NCBI RefSeq assembly: GCF_018327705.1
Contig: NZ_BNEM01000002.1
Coordinates: 4,420,344 to 4,484,343, forward strand
DNA from: Catellatospora sp. TT07R-123
Lineage (GTDB): Bacteria; Actinomycetota; Actinomycetes; Mycobacteriales; Micromonosporaceae
Length of the DNA stretch: 64,000 nt
Reading direction: 5' to 3'
The translations under genes and the position numbers were made by a program. Below the pieces are notes generated by a model that worked only from the letters and a program-made list of their open reading frames with translations, was not told where the DNA came from and ran no database searches. This document shows positions 47,209 to 56,369 of the stretch, piece after piece. How positions within the stretch are numbered: the first letter of the stretch is position 1; each line of letters starts with the position of its first letter.

Positions 47209-47913
47209 GTGCGGTCTGCCCGTACCGTGGCGGGGGTGACCGATATCGAGGTGGAGCATCCACCCCTCCCGCGGCGTTATGCCAAGCGCAAGGCGATCGC
47301 GGGCGGCCTGCTCGTGGTGCTCGCGCTGACCGGCGCGGGTGCCGTCGCGGCCAGCTTCTTCTACGACTCGGTGCCCGTGCCGCACCTGGAGGACTTCCGG
47401 CCGGGCTACCCGCAGGCGGCGGTGGGCCGGATGGAGGACCAGGTGCGCTGGGCGTTCGTGGCCGCGGTCGACGAGGAGTTCTACGCGCAGCGTTCGCCGC
47501 TGCACGCCTCGCCGATCACCCTCGGCTGCGTCGCCGCGCTCACGCAGGACCGCTCGCTGGACGGCGACGGCAGCTGGCGCGGGCGGGTGATGGCCGACAA
47601 GCTGGAAGCCCGCAACTCCCGCGACGAGGTGCTGGGCTGCTACCTGAACACGGCCGAGTTCGCGACCGGCGTCGTCGGCGTGGAGGCGGCGGCGATCGCC
47701 TTCACCGGCCACGACGCCGCGCAGCTGACCACGGGTGAGGCGGTGCTGCTGGCGGGCCGGCTGGCGCCGTTCGGCGCACCGCCGCACAGCGAGCAGGAGG
47801 CGGCCGCCCGCAAGGGCGAGATCGTCACCACGATGGTGCGGCAGCGCTGGCTCGACCCGTCCGAGGCGGCCCAGCTCGGCGTCATGATCGCCACCAGCGA
47901 CCGGCCTGACTGA
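47209..47913 (+). CDS. GT51-like transglycosylase-domain membrane protein, probably degenerate
   Basis: This protein has up to 234 residues; a GTG at 47236 would give a 225-residue form and may be the true start. One membrane helix (about 32-52) is followed by a truncated GT51-like domain: VRWAFVAAVDEEFYAQRSPL, MADKLEARNSRDEVLGCYLN, and FATGVVGVEAAAIAFTGHDA. The usual EDxxFxxHxG active-site loop is replaced by DEEFYAQRSPLHA, with only the first acidic residues retained, and no transpeptidase domain follows. It may be an inactive or specialised relative of monofunctional transglycosylases. Divergent from the sigma-factor gene. Confidence 0.8.
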   Translation: MRSARTVAGVTDIEVEHPPLPRRYAKRKAIAGGLLVVLALTGAGAVAASFFYDSVPVPHLEDFRPGYPQAAVGRMEDQVRWAFVAAVDEEFYAQRSPLHASPITLGCVAALTQDRSLDGDGSWRGRVMADKLEARNSRDEVLGCYLNTAEFATGVVGVEAAAIAFTGHDAAQLTTGEAVLLAGRLAPFGAPPHSEQEAAARKGEIVTTMVRQRWLDPSEAAQLGVMIATSDRPD

Positions 47914-47919
47914 ACGGAA

Positions 47920-47967
47920 CGGGCCACCCGGGTGGGGTCGTGCGTACAACCCCACCCGGGTGGCCCG
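47920..47967. terminator. bidirectional terminator between GT51-like gene and purL
   Basis: A perfect 19-bp inverted repeat with the arm core GGGCCACCCGGGTGGGGT (47921-47938) pairs with 47949-47967 around a 10-nt loop. Confidence 0.85.
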
Positions 47968-47988
47968 CTGTCGAACGGGTCCGGCGGC

Positions 47989-50460
47989 TCAGCGGCCGTC
48001 GGTGTCCTGCTCCGCCGCTTCAGCGGAGGCCGACTCGGGTGCCGCCTCGGCCGCCGGGACGGCGTCGGCGTCGATCGCGCCGAGCTCGGCCGACATGACC
48101 TCGACGGTCTCGATCGCCACGGCGGCGGGCGCCGTGAACGCCTCGGGCTGCTCCGTCGCGCCGCCGAACAGCTTCGGCAGCGTGCCGGAGAACGCCGCGC
48201 GCAGCTCGGCCAGCGGGATCGAGAACCGGCCCGTGTGGGCGTCGGCGGCGATCACGGTCAGATCGGCGCCCTCGGCCTCGACCTCACCCAGCGCGGTCAC
48301 CGGCAGCTCGTGCTCGGCGGCCAGCGCCTCGAACGCCTCCCGGTGCCCGGCGGGCACGGCCACCAGCACGCGGCCCGCCGACTCGCTGAACAGCGCCGTG
48401 AACGCCTCGATCTGCTCGGGCAGCTGCACGGTGGCGCCGAAGCCCCTGCGCAGGGTCGACTCGACCAGCGCCTGGGCCAGACCGCCGTCGGACAGGTCGT
48501 GCGCGGACCGGACCAGGCCGGTCTGCGCCGCGTGCCCCATGAACGCCCCGATCGCCTGCTCGCGGACCAGGTCCACCTTCGGCGGGCGGCCGCCCAGGTG
48601 CCGGTGGGTGACCCAGGCCCACTCGGAGCCGGACAGCTCCAGGCGGGTGTCGCCGATCAGGAACAGCAGGTCGCCTGCGTGGCTGAAGCCCATCGGGATG
48701 CGCCGCGCGACGTCGTCGAGCACGCCGAGCACGCCCACCACCGGGGTCGGGTGGATCGCCACCGCGCCGGTCTGGTTGTAGAAACTGACGTTGCCGCCGG
48801 TCACCGGGATGCCCAGCTCCTGGCAGCCGTCGGCGATGCCGCGCACGGCCTCGGCGAACTGCCACATGACCGCCGGGTCCTCCGGCGAGCCGAAGTTGAG
48901 GCAGTCGGTGACGGCGACCGGCTCGGCGCCGGTGACGACCACGTTGCGGTACGCCTCGGCCAGCGCCAGCTTCGCGCCCTCGTACGGGTCGAGGCGGGCG
49001 AAGCGGGAGTTGCAGTCGACCGACAGGGCCACGCCCAGGCCGGTCTCCTCGTCGAGGCGGACGATGCCGGAGTCCTCCGGCTGGGCCAGCACGGTGTTGC
49101 CGAGCACGTAGCGGTCGTACTGCTCGGTGATCCAGGACCGGTCGCACAGGTTCGGCGAGGCGGCCATGCGCAGCACCGTCTCGCGCAGCTCGTCGTCGTG
49201 GTGCGGGCGCGGCAGGGTCTCGGCCCGGTCGGCCTGGAGCAGGATCAGATCGGCGGGCTCGCGCAGCGGCCGGGCGTACACCGGGCCGTCGTCGGCGAGG
49301 CTGCCCGGCGGCACGTCCACCACGGTCTCGCCGTGCCAGGTGATGCGCACGCGGCCGCTGTCGGTTACCACGCCGATCGGGGTGGCCAGGACGCCCCACA
49401 GCTGGGCGATGCCCAGCACCGCGTCGAGCTTGGCCGGCTCGACGATGAACAGCATCCGCTCCTGCGACTCGCTGGCGAGGATCTCGTGCGGCTCCATCGA
49501 AGCCTCACGCAGGTGCACCTTCTCCAGCTGCACGTCCATACCGGTGCCCGCCGCGGCGGCGGTCTCGGTCAGGGCGCAGGTCAGGCCCGCGCCGCCGAGG
49601 TCCTGCACGCCGACGATCAGCCCGGCCTGGTACAGCTCCAGGCACGACTCGATCAGCAGCTTCTCGGTGAACGGGTCGCCGACCTGGACGGCGGGCCGCC
49701 GCGCCTGCGACGCCTCGTCGAAGGTCGCGCTGGCCAGCACCGACACGCCGCCGATGCCGTCGCGGCCGGTCTTGGCGCCCATCAGCACCACGATGTTGCC
49801 GGGGCCGTCGGCCTCCTTGCGCTGGAGTCCGTCGACCGGCAGCACACCCAGGCTCAGCGCGTTGACCAGCGGGTTGCCCTGGTAGCACTCGTCGAAGACG
49901 ACCTCGCCGCCGATGTTCGGCAGGCCCAGGCAGTTGCCGTAGCCGCCGACGCCGCCGACGACGCCGGGCAGCACCCGCTGGGTGTCCGGGTGGTCCGCGG
50001 CGCCGAAGCGCAGCGAGTCCATCACCAGGATCGGGCGGGCGCCCATGGCGAGGATGTCGCGGACGATGCCGCCGACCCCGGTCGCCGCGCCCTGGTACGG
50101 CTCGACGAAGGACGGGTGGTTGTGCGACTCGACCTTGAAGGTCACCGCGATGCGGTCGTTGATCGCGATCACGCCCGCGTTCTCGCCGATGCCGGCCAGC
50201 AGCCGGTCGGACGGCGGGGCCTTCTCGCCGAACTGCCGCAGGTGCACCTTGCTCGACTTGTAGGAGCAGTGCTCGCTCCACATGATCGAGTACATGGCGA
50301 GCTCGGACTGGGTCGGGCGGCGGCCCAGGATCTGCCTGATCCGCAGGTACTCGTCGTCCTTGAGGCCCAGCTCCAGGTAGGGCTGCAACTCGTCGGGCGT
50401 CACCTCGGCGAGGCGCACCGAGTCGACGGCGGCGACGGACTGTTCGAGCATCTCGGTCAT
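47989..50460 (-). CDS. purL: phosphoribosylformylglycinamidine synthase subunit PurL
   Basis: This 823-residue small-type PurL works with PurQ and PurS. Motifs: [77 protein letters not shown] and [13 protein letters not shown]. It is about 70-80 residues longer than typical B. subtilis-type PurL because of an Ala/Glu-rich C-terminal tail (from about 750). The start overlaps the purQ stop (ATGA). It converts FGAR to FGAM. Confidence 0.97.
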   Translation of the reverse strand: MTEMLEQSVAAVDSVRLAEVTPDELQPYLELGLKDDEYLRIRQILGRRPTQSELAMYSIMWSEHCSYKSSKVHLRQFGEKAPPSDRLLAGIGENAGVIAINDRIAVTFKVESHNHPSFVEPYQGAATGVGGIVRDILAMGARPILVMDSLRFGAADHPDTQRVLPGVVGGVGGYGNCLGLPNIGGEVVFDECYQGNPLVNALSLGVLPVDGLQRKEADGPGNIVVLMGAKTGRDGIGGVSVLASATFDEASQARRPAVQVGDPFTEKLLIESCLELYQAGLIVGVQDLGGAGLTCALTETAAAAGTGMDVQLEKVHLREASMEPHEILASESQERMLFIVEPAKLDAVLGIAQLWGVLATPIGVVTDSGRVRITWHGETVVDVPPGSLADDGPVYARPLREPADLILLQADRAETLPRPHHDDELRETVLRMAASPNLCDRSWITEQYDRYVLGNTVLAQPEDSGIVRLDEETGLGVALSVDCNSRFARLDPYEGAKLALAEAYRNVVVTGAEPVAVTDCLNFGSPEDPAVMWQFAEAVRGIADGCQELGIPVTGGNVSFYNQTGAVAIHPTPVVGVLGVLDDVARRIPMGFSHAGDLLFLIGDTRLELSGSEWAWVTHRHLGGRPPKVDLVREQAIGAFMGHAAQTGLVRSAHDLSDGGLAQALVESTLRRGFGATVQLPEQIEAFTALFSESAGRVLVAVPAGHREAFEALAAEHELPVTALGEVEAEGADLTVIAADAHTGRFSIPLAELRAAFSGTLPKLFGGATEQPEAFTAPAAVAIETVEVMSAELGAIDADAVPAAEAAPESASAEAAEQDTDGR

Positions 50461-51140
50461 GCGGGCACCCCCACGCCGGCCAGGTGCTTGAGCACCGAGG
50501 AGAAGAATCCGAGACCGTCCAGCGACGGACCGGTCAGCGCTTCCACAGCGTGCTCCGGATGGGGCATGATGCCCAGCACGTTGCCGGCCGCGTTGCGGAC
50601 TGCCGCGATGTCGCGGCTCGAACCGTTCGGATTGCCGCGGATGTAGCGCGCGACGATCTGGCCGTTGGCCTCCAGCTCGTCCAGCGTGCGCTGGTCGGCG
50701 ACGTAGCAGCCCTCACCGTTCTTCACCGGGATCAGGATCTCCTGGCCCGCGTTGAAGTGGTTGGTCCAGGCGGTGTCGCCGTTCTCGATCCGCAGCCACT
50801 GGTCGCGGTTGCGGAAGTGCAGGTGCTGGTTGCGGGTCAGGGCGCCCGGCAGCAGGTGGGCCTCGCACAGGATCTGGAAGCCGTTGCAGATGCCCATGAC
50901 CGGCATGCCGTCCCGGGCGGCCGCGGAGATCGTCTCCATCACCGGGGCGAACCGGGCGATGGCGCCGCAGCGCAGGTAGTCACCGTAGGAGAAGCCGCCC
51001 GGCAGGACCACGGCGTCGACGCCGTGCAGGTCCGGGTCGGCGTGCCAGAGCCGAACCACCTCGGCACCGGCGATGCGTGCGGCCCGAGCCGCGTCCCCGT
51101 CGTCCAGCGAGCCGGGGAAGGTCACTACACCGATCTTCAT
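50457..51140 (-). CDS. purQ: phosphoribosylformylglycinamidine synthase glutaminase subunit PurQ
   Basis: This 227-residue class I glutaminase has the nucleophile Cys in [20 protein letters not shown], His/Glu in [11 protein letters not shown], and [20 protein letters not shown]. It supplies ammonia to PurL. It overlaps purS and purL by 4 nt each. Confidence 0.97.
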   Translation of the reverse strand: MKIGVVTFPGSLDDGDAARAARIAGAEVVRLWHADPDLHGVDAVVLPGGFSYGDYLRCGAIARFAPVMETISAAARDGMPVMGICNGFQILCEAHLLPGALTRNQHLHFRNRDQWLRIENGDTAWTNHFNAGQEILIPVKNGEGCYVADQRTLDELEANGQIVARYIRGNPNGSSRDIAAVRNAAGNVLGIMPHPEHAVEALTGPSLDGLGFFSSVLKHLAGVGVPA

Positions 51141-51379
51141 ACCGCTTCGACAACCCTGATCTCGTAGTCCTCGATCACCGGGTTGGCCAGCAGCTTGTCC
51201 GCGATCTCGCGGGCGCGCTCCAGGTCCACCTCACCGGCGAAGTCAATCTCCACACGCCGACCGATCCGCACCGAGGCGACGTCGTTGACGCCGAGTCGGG
51301 GCAGCGCGTTCGCGACGGCCTGCCCCTGCGGGTCGAGGATCTCGGGCTTAAGCATGACGTCAACCACGACGCGAGCCAC
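51137..51379 (-). CDS. purS: phosphoribosylformylglycinamidine synthase subunit PurS
   Basis: This 80-residue protein starts at GTG 51379 with CAGGAG upstream. [28 protein letters not shown] and [20 protein letters not shown] are diagnostic of PurS, which bridges PurQ and PurL. It is the first gene of the purSQL operon. Confidence 0.96.
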   Translation of the reverse strand: MARVVVDVMLKPEILDPQGQAVANALPRLGVNDVASVRIGRRVEIDFAGEVDLERAREIADKLLANPVIEDYEIRVVEAV

Positions 51380-51498
51380 GGGGAAACTCCTGACTATCTT
51401 CTATGTCTGCCTGTCCGCCACGGGCAAGCTCAGATTACCGGGCGTCAGATCCCCGACGAATTCCGGGCACCCGCAATGACCTCACGTTTTCACTCACG

Positions 51499-52101
51499 TC
51501 ACAGGGCTGAGACCAAGGTCACCACGGCCAGGACGCCGCAGACGGCGGCCCCGACGTAACGGATGACGGCGAGCTTCACCCGTTTCAGCAACCATCGACC
51601 GAGCAGCACCGCCAGACCCGAGACGGCCGCGAGCCCCGCCCAGCCGCCGAGGAACGTCGGCAGCGCGGGATTACCCCGCGCCACCAGGCCCGCGATCAGG
51701 AACTGGGACAGATCGCCCCACTCTGCTGTGAACAGCACCAGGAAGCTCGCCACCGCCGCCCGCCAGCCCCGCTTGGGCTCGACGACCTTCGCGCCGAACT
51801 CCGCCTCCTGCTCCCGCTCCTCCGCGTCGGCGTTGCGGGCGCCGCGCGCCAGCACCACCGCCCCGATCAGGAACAGCGCGGCCGCGACGAACTGCACCGG
51901 CCGGTGCGGCAGCTTCGTGAGCAGGGCCCCGGCCAGCACCGCGATCACGCACTGCACCCCGAATGCGGCGACCACGCCCAGCCACGTCGGCAGCGGCGGG
52001 TAGCGGGTGCTCAGCACCAGCGTCGCCACGAACGTCTTGTCCGGCAGTTCCACCGGAAAGATGGCCACGAATGCCACTAACAGGGCGGTAGCGAACTCCA
52101 C
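51499..52101 (-). CDS. GDT1/TMEM165 (UPF0016) family cation transporter
   Basis: This 200-residue membrane protein has six hydrophobic segments in two repeated halves. Each half holds a family motif: FPVELPDKTFVATLVLS near residue 18 and TAEWGDLSQFLIAGL near residue 125, matching the E-x-G/P-D-K/x-S/T signature. A charged loop (NADAEEREQEAEFGAK) separates them. The family exports Mn2+ or exchanges Ca2+/Mn2+ for protons. It lies 119 nt from purS on the same strand but upstream of it. Confidence 0.9.
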   Translation of the reverse strand: MEFATALLVAFVAIFPVELPDKTFVATLVLSTRYPPLPTWLGVVAAFGVQCVIAVLAGALLTKLPHRPVQFVAAALFLIGAVVLARGARNADAEEREQEAEFGAKVVEPKRGWRAAVASFLVLFTAEWGDLSQFLIAGLVARGNPALPTFLGGWAGLAAVSGLAVLLGRWLLKRVKLAVIRYVGAAVCGVLAVVTLVSAL

Positions 52102-52165
52102 CAGCCGATCTTCTCAGCCGAGCGGGTGGTCGCGTGGGTGGACCGCGCTCGATACGGTCGGCGCC

Positions 52166-52534
52166 ATGAACTACCCGCCGCCCGCGCCCGACCCGTACCA
52201 GCCGTACGCCCTGCCGCCGGTGTCCCCGATGCCGATGGGCTACACCGGCCCGCCGCAGTCCGACAAGAGCAAGGTCACCGCCGGCCTGCTCCAGCTGCTG
52301 CCCGGCTTCCTGCTCGGCCTGGGCGGCATCGGCCGCCTCTACGCCGGGCACACCGCGCTGGGCGTGACGCAGCTGGTCGCCACGCTGATCGGGTGGATCT
52401 CGCTCTGGTGCGCGTTCGTGCTGTTCGTGCCGGTCGCCATCTTCACGGGGGTATGGCTCTGGTTCGTCATCGACGGCATCGTGCTGATGTCCGGCAACCC
52501 CGTGGACGGCCAGGGCCGCCCGCTTCGCGCCTGA
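52166..52534 (+). CDS. TM2 domain membrane protein
   Basis: This protein has 122 residues from ATG 52166. A proline/tyrosine-rich cytosolic N-terminus (about 1-30) is followed by two TM2-type helices (KVTAGLLQLLPGFLLGLGGI, GRLYAGHTALGVTQLVATLI) and a hydrophobic segment ending in FVIDGIVLMSGN. The GxGRLYxG motif and DGIVLM ending are typical of TM2. Function unknown. It is divergent from the GDT1 gene, with a 64-nt gap. Confidence 0.85.
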   Translation: MNYPPPAPDPYQPYALPPVSPMPMGYTGPPQSDKSKVTAGLLQLLPGFLLGLGGIGRLYAGHTALGVTQLVATLIGWISLWCAFVLFVPVAIFTGVWLWFVIDGIVLMSGNPVDGQGRPLRA

Positions 52535-52539
52535 GCGCC

Positions 52540-52575
52540 CCTACAGGCCCGGCACAGCAGCACCGGGCCTGTAGG
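52540..52575. terminator. bidirectional terminator between TM2 gene and purB
   Basis: A perfect 13-bp stem, CCTACAGGCCCGG with CCGGGCCTGTAGG, lies between convergent stops. Confidence 0.8.
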
Positions 52576-52586
52576 AGACAGCCGCG

Positions 52587-54017
52587 TCAGAGAATCGCGC
52601 CCGGCGTGTACGCCGCCGCGGCCGGGTGCTGCGCCGCGATCTTCTCCACCTGCGCCACCACGGCCGCGACCTGTGCAGACGAGGCCCCCACGAACGCCGA
52701 CCGGTCCGCGACCAGCGCGTCGATCTCGGCCCGGGACAGCCCCAGCCGCGCATCCGCCGCCAGCCGGTCGAACAGGTCGTTGTCGGCCTGGCCCCGCTCG
52801 CGCATGGCCAGCGCCACCCCCACCGCGTGCTCCTTGATCGCCTCGTGCGCCGTCTCCCGCCCGACGCCCTTCTTCACGGCTCCCACCAGCACCTTCGTGG
52901 TGGCCAGGAACGGCAGGTAGCGGTCCAGCTCCCGGTTGATCACCGCCGGGTACGCGCCGAACTCGTCGAGCACGGTCAGGAACGTCTGGAACAGGCCGTC
53001 CAGGGCGAAGAACGCGTCCGGCAGGGCCACCCGGCGCACCACCGAGCAGGAGACGTCACCCTCGTTCCACTGGTCGCCGGCCAGCTCGCCGACCATGTGC
53101 ACGTACCCCCGGACGATCACGGCCAGGCCGTTGATCCGCTCGCTGGAGCGCGTGTTCATCTTGTGCGGCATCGCCGACGAGCCGACCTGGCCCGGTTTGA
53201 AGCCCTCGGTGGCCAGCTCCTGCCCGACCATCAGCCGGATCGTCGTCGCGAAGCTCGACGGCGCCGCCGCGGCCTGTGCGAGCGCGCTCAGCACGTCGAA
53301 GTCGAGCGACCGCGGGTACACCTGCCCCACGCTGTCCAGCACCCGCTGGAACCCCAGATGCCCGGCCACCCGCCGCTCCAGCTCCGCGACCTTCTCCGCA
53401 TCCCCGTCGAACAGGTCGAGCTGGTCAGCCGCCGTGCCGACCGGACCCTTGATGCCGCGCAGCGGATAGCGGGCGATCAGCTCCTCAATCCGCTCGTACG
53501 CGATGAGCAGCTCCTGCGCCGCCGAGGCGAACCGCTTGCCCATCGTCGTCGCCTGCGCCGGGACGTTGTGCGACCGCCCGGTCATGATCAGCGCGTCGTA
53601 CTCGCTCGCCCGGGCGGCCAGCCGCGTCAGGGACGACACCATCCGATCGCGGATCAGCAGCAGCGAGTCGCGGATCTGCAACTGCTCGACGTTCTCGGTC
53701 AGGTCGCGCGAGGTCATGCCCTTGTGGATCTGCTCATGCCCGGCCAGCTCGCTGAACTCCTCGATGCGGGCCTTCACGTCGTGGCGGGTCACCCGCTCGC
53801 GGGCGGCGATGGAGTCCAGGTCGACGGTGTCCAGGACCCGCTCGTACGCCTCGATCACGCCGTCGGGCAGCGCGATGCCGAGGTCGCGCTGGGCACGCAG
53901 CACCGCGACCCACAGGCGCCGCTCGGCGCGCACCTTCTCCTCGGGCGACCACAGCGAGACCAGCTCAGCCGAGGCGTATCGGGCGGCAAGAACGTTAGGC
54001 ACCTGCGATTTCGTCAC
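52587..54017 (-). CDS. purB: adenylosuccinate lyase
   Basis: This 476-residue protein starts at GTG 54017; in-frame ATG codons upstream (54026 onward) run into the leader and are less likely. Fumarase/ASL superfamily signature: VGSSAMPHKMNTRSSERING (loop Ser). Other motifs are GRSHNVPAQATTMGKRFASA, TSRDLTENVEQLQIRDSLLL and HDVKARIEEFSELAGHEQIH. It catalyses two purine steps, SAICAR cleavage and adenylosuccinate cleavage. The sequence is duplicated in inverted form at 54454-55884. Confidence 0.96.
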   Translation of the reverse strand: MTKSQVPNVLAARYASAELVSLWSPEEKVRAERRLWVAVLRAQRDLGIALPDGVIEAYERVLDTVDLDSIAARERVTRHDVKARIEEFSELAGHEQIHKGMTSRDLTENVEQLQIRDSLLLIRDRMVSSLTRLAARASEYDALIMTGRSHNVPAQATTMGKRFASAAQELLIAYERIEELIARYPLRGIKGPVGTAADQLDLFDGDAEKVAELERRVAGHLGFQRVLDSVGQVYPRSLDFDVLSALAQAAAAPSSFATTIRLMVGQELATEGFKPGQVGSSAMPHKMNTRSSERINGLAVIVRGYVHMVGELAGDQWNEGDVSCSVVRRVALPDAFFALDGLFQTFLTVLDEFGAYPAVINRELDRYLPFLATTKVLVGAVKKGVGRETAHEAIKEHAVGVALAMRERGQADNDLFDRLAADARLGLSRAEIDALVADRSAFVGASSAQVAAVVAQVEKIAAQHPAAAAYTPGAIL

Positions 54018-54040
54018 GTACCTCATTCTCGCACGCACCC

Positions 54041-54118
54041 AAGATCCGCCAAGTTGCCGGGCGATCGGGCCAATGACGGCCAAGATACGCCCGATTGCCC
54101 GGCAACTTGCGCGATCTT
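54041..54118. repeat. interspersed palindrome family A, copy 4 (left arm)
   Basis: Arms CAAGTTGCCGGGCGATCG (54050-54067) and CGATTGCCCGGCAACTTG (54092-54109), with AAGATC and GATCTT at the outer ends. It sits between purB and the thiolase remnant. Confidence 0.85.
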
Positions 54119-54143
54119 GAAAGCCGCCCGGGGCGGGCGGGGC

Positions 54144-54215
54144 TCAGCGTTCCAGGACGGCGACGACGCCCTGGCCGCCGGCGGCGCAGATGAGATAGGG
54201 CGCGGCCGCGGCCGC
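54144..54215 (-). pseudogene. thiolase C-terminus, left-arm copy with two frame-breaking deletions
   Basis: It reads as the end of a thiolase (CAAGGQGVVAVLER, stop at 54144-54146) but lacks two bases in the CCCTCATCTCCATCTG stretch present in the right-arm copy, so the frame is broken. The deletions look like consensus errors beside the fold rather than real mutations. Confidence 0.7.
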
Positions 54216-54323
54216 ATCGTGGCCACCGCAGCCAAGCTGCTCGCCCAGCGCGGCCGCGGCCGCGCCCTCATCTCCATCTGCGCCGCCGGCGGCCAGGGCG
54301 TCGTCGCCGTCCTGGAACGCTGA
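54216..54323 (+). pseudogene. C-terminal fragment of acetyl-CoA C-acetyltransferase (thiolase), truncated at the fold
   Basis: The last 35 codons read IVATAAKLLAQRGRGRALIS, then ICAAGGQGVVAVLER and TGA (54321-54323). That is the typical thiolase ending with the catalytic Cys loop CxxGGG-like CAAGGQG. Upstream sequence turns into the reverse complement of purB, so the gene is cut at 54216. The full gene presumably lies upstream of purB in the real genome. This makes the fold lie inside a normal gene. Confidence 0.8.
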
Positions 54324-54351
54324 CGCCCCGCCCCGCCCCGGGCGGGCTTTC

Positions 54352-54430
54352 AAGATCGCGCAAGTTGCCGGGCAATCGGGCGTATCTTGGGCCGTCATTG
54401 GCCCGATCGCCCGGCAACTTGGCGGATCTT
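54352..54430. repeat. interspersed palindrome family A, mirrored copy of 54041-54118
   Basis: Arms start CAAGTTGCCGGGCAATCGGG at 54361 and end at 54421 with CCCGGCAACTTG. It differs from the left-arm copy by one extra C. Confidence 0.85.
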
Positions 54431-54453
54431 GGGTGCGTGCGAGAATGAGGTAC

Positions 54454-55884
54454 GTGACGAAATCGCAGGTGCCTAACGTTCTTGCCGCCCGATACGCCTC
54501 GGCTGAGCTGGTCTCGCTGTGGTCGCCCGAGGAGAAGGTGCGCGCCGAGCGGCGCCTGTGGGTCGCGGTGCTGCGTGCCCAGCGCGACCTCGGCATCGCG
54601 CTGCCCGACGGCGTGATCGAGGCGTACGAGCGGGTCCTGGACACCGTCGACCTGGACTCCATCGCCGCCCGCGAGCGGGTGACCCGCCACGACGTGAAGG
54701 CCCGCATCGAGGAGTTCAGCGAGCTGGCCGGGCATGAGCAGATCCACAAGGGCATGACCTCGCGCGACCTGACCGAGAACGTCGAGCAGTTGCAGATCCG
54801 CGACTCGCTGCTGCTGATCCGCGATCGGATGGTGTCGTCCCTGACGCGGCTGGCCGCCCGGGCGAGCGAGTACGACGCGCTGATCATGACCGGGCGGTCG
54901 CACAACGTCCCGGCGCAGGCGACGACGATGGGCAAGCGGTTCGCCTCGGCGGCGCAGGAGCTGCTCATCGCGTACGAGCGGATTGAGGAGCTGATCGCCC
55001 GCTATCCGCTGCGCGGCATCAAGGGTCCGGTCGGCACGGCGGCTGACCAGCTCGACCTGTTCGACGGGGATGCGGAGAAGGTCGCGGAGCTGGAGCGGCG
55101 GGTGGCCGGGCATCTGGGGTTCCAGCGGGTGCTGGACAGCGTGGGGCAGGTGTACCCGCGGTCGCTCGACTTCGACGTGCTGAGCGCGCTCGCACAGGCC
55201 GCGGCGGCGCCGTCGAGCTTCGCGACGACGATCCGGCTGATGGTCGGGCAGGAGCTGGCCACCGAGGGCTTCAAACCGGGCCAGGTCGGCTCGTCGGCGA
55301 TGCCGCACAAGATGAACACGCGCTCCAGCGAGCGGATCAACGGCCTGGCCGTGATCGTCCGGGGGTACGTGCACATGGTCGGCGAGCTGGCCGGCGACCA
55401 GTGGAACGAGGGTGACGTCTCCTGCTCGGTGGTGCGCCGGGTGGCCCTGCCGGACGCGTTCTTCGCCCTGGACGGCCTGTTCCAGACGTTCCTGACCGTG
55501 CTCGACGAGTTCGGCGCGTACCCGGCGGTGATCAACCGGGAGCTGGACCGCTACCTGCCGTTCCTGGCCACCACGAAGGTGCTGGTGGGAGCCGTGAAGA
55601 AGGGCGTCGGGCGGGAGACGGCGCACGAGGCGATCAAGGAGCACGCGGTGGGGGTGGCGCTGGCCATGCGCGAGCGGGGCCAGGCCGACAACGACCTGTT
55701 CGACCGGCTGGCGGCGGATGCGCGGCTGGGGCTGTCCCGGGCCGAGATCGACGCGCTGGTCGCGGACCGGTCGGCGTTCGTGGGGGCCTCGTCTGCACAG
55801 GTCGCGGCCGTGGTGGCGCAGGTGGAGAAGATCGCGGCGCAGCACCCGGCCGCGGCGGCGTACACGCCGGGCGCGATTCTCTGA
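54454..55884 (+). CDS. purB: adenylosuccinate lyase, mirrored second copy
   Basis: The 476-residue protein is identical to that encoded at 52587-54017. GTG 54454 follows GAGG. In the right arm the upstream sequence (palindrome, then thiolase stop) is free of the small deletions, so this version of the purB upstream region is probably the accurate one. Not counted as an independent gene unless the duplication is confirmed. Confidence 0.9.
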   Translation: MTKSQVPNVLAARYASAELVSLWSPEEKVRAERRLWVAVLRAQRDLGIALPDGVIEAYERVLDTVDLDSIAARERVTRHDVKARIEEFSELAGHEQIHKGMTSRDLTENVEQLQIRDSLLLIRDRMVSSLTRLAARASEYDALIMTGRSHNVPAQATTMGKRFASAAQELLIAYERIEELIARYPLRGIKGPVGTAADQLDLFDGDAEKVAELERRVAGHLGFQRVLDSVGQVYPRSLDFDVLSALAQAAAAPSSFATTIRLMVGQELATEGFKPGQVGSSAMPHKMNTRSSERINGLAVIVRGYVHMVGELAGDQWNEGDVSCSVVRRVALPDAFFALDGLFQTFLTVLDEFGAYPAVINRELDRYLPFLATTKVLVGAVKKGVGRETAHEAIKEHAVGVALAMRERGQADNDLFDRLAADARLGLSRAEIDALVADRSAFVGASSAQVAAVVAQVEKIAAQHPAAAAYTPGAIL

Positions 55885-55895
55885 CGCGGCTGTCT

Positions 55896-55931
55896 CCTAC
55901 AGGCCCGGTGCTGCTGTGCCGGGCCTGTAGG
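55896..55931. terminator. mirrored terminator between purB and TM2 gene
   Basis: Same 13-bp CCTACAGGCCCGG hairpin as 52540-52575. Confidence 0.8.
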
Positions 55932-55936
55932 GGCGC

Positions 55937-56305
55937 TCAGGCGCGAAGCGGGCGGCCCTGGCCGTCCACGGGGTTGCCGGACATCAGCACGATGCCGTCG
56001 ATGACGAACCAGAGCCATACCCCCGTGAAGATGGCGACCGGCACGAACAGCACGAACGCGCACCAGAGCGAGATCCACCCGATCAGCGTGGCGACCAGCT
56101 GCGTCACGCCCAGCGCGGTGTGCCCGGCGTAGAGGCGGCCGATGCCGCCCAGGCCGAGCAGGAAGCCGGGCAGCAGCTGGAGCAGGCCGGCGGTGACCTT
56201 GCTCTTGTCGGACTGCGGCGGGCCGGTGTAGCCCATCGGCATCGGGGACACCGGCGGCAGGGCGTACGGCTGGTACGGGTCGGGCGCGGGCGGCGGGTAG
56301 TTCAT
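55937..56305 (-). CDS. TM2 domain membrane protein, mirrored second copy
   Basis: Identical to the 122-residue protein at 52166-52534, with two TM2 helices and a Pro/Tyr-rich N-terminus. Part of the duplicated arm. Confidence 0.85.
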   Translation of the reverse strand: MNYPPPAPDPYQPYALPPVSPMPMGYTGPPQSDKSKVTAGLLQLLPGFLLGLGGIGRLYAGHTALGVTQLVATLIGWISLWCAFVLFVPVAIFTGVWLWFVIDGIVLMSGNPVDGQGRPLRA

Positions 56306-56369
56306 GGCGCCGACCGTATCGAGCGCGGTCCACCCACGCGACCACCCGCTCGGCTGAGAAGATCGGCTG

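Larger units (their letters stand above)
44471..54215 (+). repeat. left arm of a 9.7-kb near-perfect inverted duplication
   Basis: Every gene from the transketolase N-subunit to purB recurs in mirror image after 54250. Over the main part paired coordinates sum to 108471 (for example purL 47989-50460 with 58011-60482), and encoded proteins are identical. Relative to the right arm, the last 200 nt of this arm (54020-54215) lack six single bases in G/C runs. Continuity with purM and everything to the left suggests this arm has the genomic context. Confidence 0.97.

Noticed and set aside
47932..50646. 904-codon plus-strand frame antisense to purL (and its mirror at 57825-60539)
   Set aside because: It is a shadow of purL with low-complexity Arg/Gly/His-rich translation. 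PurL is unambiguous on the other strand.
54216..54249. Hairpin telomere of a linear replicon as the cause of the mirror symmetry
   Set aside because: The fold interrupts a thiolase reading frame, no telomere-like AT-rich or terminal-protein features are present, and indel clustering fits a read or assembly artefact better.
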